NCBI GenBank assembly: GCA_037043015.1
Contig: CM073324.1
Location: 18,616,097 to 18,680,096 of the forward strand
From: Bryum argenteum
Lineage: Eukaryota > Streptophyta > Bryopsida > Bryales > Bryaceae
Length of the DNA stretch: 64,000 nucleotides
Direction: 5' to 3'
Part shown: in pieces, positions 60,301 to 64,000 of the stretch
Position numbering within the stretch: the stretch's first letter is position 1
Layout of the letters: each line of letters starts with the position of its first letter
Position numbers and translations under genes: made by a program
The notes under the pieces: generated by a model
Seen by the model: the letters and a program-made list of their open reading frames with translations, nothing else
Databases searched by the model: none
Told to the model about the DNA's origin: nothing

Positions 60301-61026
60301 TAGAAGGAAGAAAAATAAGCGAGCCTCTTTCTTAAACCCTAATGGGGGAGAGAGACAATCAGACATCGAAGCTAAAACCCTAAACCCTTGCACCAAGTTT
60401 TAGGCAGGCATTTCGAAGCGGTTCAACAAGATTAAGGGAACCGGTAGGAACCAGAAAAGAGATTAAAGAGAGCTTCTCTCTCGCAAGAGAGAGAATGAGG
60501 CTTAAACCCTAAACCCTTCCTGTCAGGGCGATTTCGAATATTTTGCAACAATAGCTTCGAGAATTGAACTAGGAAAAGGGGAGCGTACCCGGGTAGCGAG
60601 CGCAAAAGATTGCGCATTGTCAACAATGGATCCTGCAACAGCCATACTGACAGTAAACCTGCCGGAAGAGGATGCGTCACCATTCTCTTCCGTCTTTGTC
60701 ACTCCATTCTCGTCCTTTTTCTTCTTCTTCCGTTTCTGGCTCTGCTTCTCCTCGTCAATGTGCTCATTCTCGACCTGTTCTTCCGCCTTCGTCACTCCAT
60801 TACCTAGGTATTCTATCGTCTTCTTCTTCTTTTGCTTCTTGCTAGGCGTCTCCTCGTCAATGTGCTCATTCTCGACCTGTTTCTTCTTCTTTTTCTTCTT
60901 CCCTGGTTCAATTGGTTGCGATTCAGTAATGGCTGCGTCCTCGGATTGAAGATCGAGCTCCTTCTTCAGCTTGCGCTTGAGCTTCTTCTTGTGCTTTTCC
61001 TCGGGAGAATTTGGAAGCTCCGCCAT
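57344..61026 (-). CDS. SPOUT1/C9orf114-family RNA methyltransferase
   Basis: Eleven exons: 61026-60589, 59829-59782, 59630-59466, 59373-59307, 59216-59149, 59025-58950, 58727-58606 (end within a base), 58429-58350, 57964-57895, 57811-57734, 57427-57344; about 431 residues. The family carries an S-adenosylmethionine-binding SPOUT knot, and the human member methylates 28S rRNA. Landmarks are SMAVAGSIVDNAQSFALATR joined to LAGQVARAAAIFRIDE, IVVFDDG, PPLDVPHQARKHEWIPYREG, GYTVR, GYDYIIGTSEHGE, LIVFGGVAGLEE and CPGQGSRTIRTEEAI. The first 115 residues are Lys/Glu-rich, with a duplicated segment holding QVENEHIDEE twice, and look like a nucleolar-type basic tail. An ATG 69 bases upstream (61095) is in frame but adds a poorly fitting extension. 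Intron 1 has two telo-boxes. Confidence 0.92.
60375..60387. promoter_or_regulatory. telo-box in intron 1 of the SPOUT1-like gene
   Basis: AAACCCTAAACCC, a double telo-box (plant telomere-like motif). An identical motif lies at 60504-60516, nearer the first exon. Telo-boxes bind Myb-type telomere-repeat factors and are known in promoters and first introns of ribosome-related plant genes. A regulatory role here is inferred. Confidence 0.55.
60504..60516. promoter_or_regulatory. second telo-box in intron 1 of the SPOUT1-like gene
   Basis: AAACCCTAAACCC, about 73 bases inside the intron from exon 1. It is in the same orientation as the box at 60375-60387 and flanked by GAGAGA purine runs. Confidence 0.55.
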
Positions 61027-64000
61027 GGCTGCCGAAGCGCTGCAAAAGACTATTGAGCCTCGGAAACACTCAATGAAGAACCTCCATTCATACACACTAA
61101 TTAGTATTTAGAGTGTGTAGACTTCTTAGTGCAATATATTTTTTACTTTTATTCACATACTTCAATTCAATACTCATCAATCCCATTGCAATTGCAAACT
61201 AGCCTTTGAGTTTTTCGAAAAGAGTGTGGCCAAATCTTATACGAAGAGTCCCTAACAAACTGATCATAATTTGGGGTCCTTTAAATTTTGAAATAGTTAA
61301 AAATGCAACACAAAATACATGAGAAACACTAAAATATAGTGAAACACAAAATACCATGCAAAATTATATGTTGTAGTCTACACACTTGAACATCGTTTAT
61401 GATTTTGATCAACCTTTGTTTTTGATATTTTGGTAATTCTCAATCTCTTTCCTCATCTTCAAATTTTTTGTTTAATGTGTATTAGTTTGGTATAGATTTG
61501 TACATATTCAACTAGAGTGATGCGAAATAGTCACCATTGATTGTGTATGAAGCTTTTTCTCACATGGGATATGTCAATGCAAAGCTATTGACTTAGAACT
61601 TCTAGCTAATGTCAATTGTTCCAAAATTGCATCAATTGAAGAAACATGCCTCATGGGGATGAAGAAAACAAGGGCAACAAAAACCTCATGGCTTCTCTCA
61701 TCCAATTTTATGAAATAATAATAAGATAGATTAAGATGGCTTCAAATTGTCAAGAAAATTCCTATGGTCTTTACACATGGGACAATTGGTCTCCACTTTA
61801 TTAATTTTCTAATGTGTTGAAGCAGCCGATTGAGCCAATTCAGCTAATTGGGACTTCCAAACTTCTTACATGGCCTTGACTGAGCCAATTCAGCCAATTG
61901 GGACTTCCAAACTTCTTACATGGCCTTGACTCCACGTTTGAAACGCCCTTGAATTAAAAGATTACTCATAGTTTGTGCTACTATTGAAAAATGTTTGTTT
62001 TGAGGTATTGTACGTGAATCTTGTATTTGGACAAGGTAATATCGTATTTAAATCAAGATTCTATGTTGGAATTTGAAGTGTCTCACATCATTTTGGGCCA
62101 ATTAAAGTTGATACATGTGACATTTTTGCTTCAATATATTTATTTATATATGAATCCAAGGTCCACATAGGCTACTTCAAACAATAAAAAAACACCAAGA
62201 ATTAAAATGATTATTTTGGAGCAAATTTTTTTACACTTCCAAGATTTATACTATGCAATCTCTAACATGATTGTATAGAGTTATTTCACTAGGATGCTCC
62301 CTAGATTGTTTTCATAAAAGGAATGATTGATTTACTGAAGGCCTTCGGAAAGCTTATAAAATCATGGTAAGCCAATAGGCCATCTCGGAAATCCTTGGAC
62401 TCTTTGTAGTCCGTTGTTTTGGAGGCGGTGCATTAGCAGGCCATACATTTCTTTTACAAGGCGACGTAATTGCAAAGTGATTTGATTGTGATTGAATGTC
62501 GGTACCGTTTGCGTTTCCCACAACTATCGACAATGTTAACACAACATGCTAATGTCAATTTGCTTCTTGTGGTGTCCTCCATGCATGCTTTGTGCAATAA
62601 CCTCTTGCCTCCAAATGCTCAAGATGCATTGTGTAAAATTGTTGTTATTCCGTGCGAAAATAAATCACAAACTGAGCATATGTATTTGTATTTCTTCCAT
62701 CCCACGTTTCAACCATCCACCTACTTTGTCTTGTTACAAACTACATGACAATTCATAATTTTGTTTTTTCATCCATTTCTTACTCTAGAATAAAAAAAAA
62801 CTTCTTCCTATTCAACTACACCATTTTGCATAATTAATATTGAATTATGCCATTATGCAACTAAAGTAGAGAAAATCTAAAAAGTGTGATTCATGGCAAC
62901 CTTGCCTTTTAACACTAAAGCTTATATGTATTTGTACTTATTTAGAGCATTTTCTTATTGATCACTTGCATGTATTCGTTGAAAATGAAGAGTTAGGATC
63001 CGCTAAGGAGGATAATTTTTGTGTGGCTTGAGCTAAGAGTCTTCTCATCATGATTGATGCGTGTGTCGGTTCACTATTCTATTATCTCATTTTCTTGCTT
63101 GAAGGAGTGATATGTTCGCATTGTTAAATCCATAATTGCAATTTCCGTTTGGAAATACAATTTCAAAACGTTCTAAAATGATTTCTTGAAAAAGTTTTAA
63201 AACGTTTCAAAACACCATATAAAATACTTCAAAAGTACATTCTCACTTGCTTTGAGATATTGATTAAGAAAGTGATTCGAAAGGCACCATTAATTTTGTT
63301 GTACGTGTACAATCTTGCATACAACTCCAAGTCAAGAAATTTGTGCCTAGAAATTTTGTTCATAACTTCAATAATCACAATTCATTTTAACTCTGAAATA
63401 ATAAGGCTTTCAAAATAGGCGCGATGCATTCTGAAAGTGTGTCACTCACTTCTTTTAAAGTCTTGGGAATAGAGAGTTCGTAGTGTTGAGGATAGACGCT
63501 TCAAAACATGATTGGGATGAAACGTTCGTCTAGTTTTGGAACAAACAAGAAACATTTGTGAACTCCAGAACGGAATGGAATAGAACGTTTGTGTATGTTT
63601 CAAAACAAACAAGAGATGTTTATTAACGCAAAAATGGTTAGATTACATCTACATCTTTCCTTAATTGCAATACTTAACATTAGAATGGTTTGATTGGCAT
63701 CTTCTAAGATGTCACATAGATCATAGTGCCCTATTTTGACATGAAGGTTTGAAACTACATGTTAGTATCTCTACTAACTAGGGTGTTGAGTTATAAAAAA
63801 CATTGTTCGGTGATTAGATAACTTTGCTTATTTTCTAAAGAACGTTGTTGAAGCAAGTTCAAAGACGTTGTTTCACTTATATGCCGTTTGAGAAAAGAAC
63901 ATTGCAAACCCCTCACAAATTGTAGTCATGATGAGCAAAACCTACAAAGAAGCAAACTAAGACAACAAAATAGGTACAATCCTTGCAACTACTACCACTA
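61027..64000. other. AT-rich spacer at the right edge
   Basis: The first 100 bp or so should be the SPOUT1-like leader and promoter. Beyond it there is AT-rich DNA with one 50-bp tandem duplication (61831-61930). Near 63530-63615 an AACAAACAAGA...ATGTTT phrase occurs twice, which suggests decayed repeats. Frames near 62470-62760 on the plus strand are not convincing genes. Confidence 0.5.
61831..61930. repeat. 50-bp tandem duplication
   Basis: Two adjacent 50-bp copies begin TGAGCCAATTCAGC and end CATGGCCTTGAC. They differ at a single base (T or C after CAGC). One-base divergence indicates a recent local duplication. Confidence 0.9.

Noticed and set aside
60610-61056. plus-strand hydrophobic frames rich in Phe and Leu
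   Set aside because: They are the complement of the Lys-rich first exon of the SPOUT1-like gene.
62470-62758. overlapping plus-strand frames
   Set aside because: They lie in AT-rich spacer, have no recognisable domain, and two overlapping frames of similar length suggest chance.

Overview
The window is nuclear DNA of a land plant. The evidence is intron-rich genes with short GT-AG introns, plant-type gene families (a NERD1-like FG-GAP protein, a plant ERV1 with a C-terminal CxxxxC pair, SINA-like and 4CL-like genes), telo-box motifs, a Ty1/copia element and AT-rich repeat-filled spacers. Compact genes set in AT-rich spacers suggest a moss or another seed-free plant, but the sequence does not name the species. 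I rebuilt gene models by hand from splice signals and reading-frame phase; every multi-exon model below closes to a whole number of codons, except that one exon end in the SPOUT1 gene is good only to about one base.

Layout. 1-2.3 kb: decayed repeats with a nested MITE. 2.3-3.5 kb (-): short-chain dehydrogenase/reductase with a tandem-repeat array in its 5' flank. 5.7-9.8 kb (+): malonyl-CoA decarboxylase. 10.4-11.6 kb (-): SINA-like RING E3 ligase, convergent with it. 13.4-19.1 kb: a copia retrotransposon with two LTRs that look identical, inserted in the TATA box of a small unknown gene (19.15-19.5 kb, +). 20.6-24.7 kb (-): malonyl-CoA synthetase (AAE13 type) with a U12-type AT-AC intron. 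25.3-28.7 kb (+): RluA-type pseudouridine synthase, divergent from AAE13 across about 580 bp. 28.9-30.8 kb (-): ERV1 sulfhydryl oxidase. 31.7-36.1 kb: very AT-rich spacer. 36.1-40.6 kb (+): NERD1-like membrane protein. 41.1-41.6 kb (+): an unrecognised 140-residue protein with a decayed relative at 47.2-47.6 kb. 48.6-54.1 kb (-): peroxisomal 4-coumarate:CoA ligase-like protein ending in SKL, with a decayed copy of its last exon at 46.2 kb and a tRNA-derived SINE in an intron. 57.3-61.0 kb (-): SPOUT1/C9orf114-type RNA methyltransferase. The rest is AT-rich spacer.

How the genes may work together. Malonyl-CoA decarboxylase (malonyl-CoA to acetyl-CoA) and malonyl-CoA synthetase (malonate to malonyl-CoA) lie within 20 kb. 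They are the two halves of the malonate route, and about 5.6 kb of the gap is the recent copia insertion. A third acyl-CoA enzyme, the 4CL-like protein, lies 24 kb further on. Two RNA-modification genes (pseudouridine synthase and SPOUT methyltransferase) carry telo-boxes in their promoter or early introns. Small unknown genes, MITEs, a SINE and fold-back elements fill the spaces between the conserved genes.
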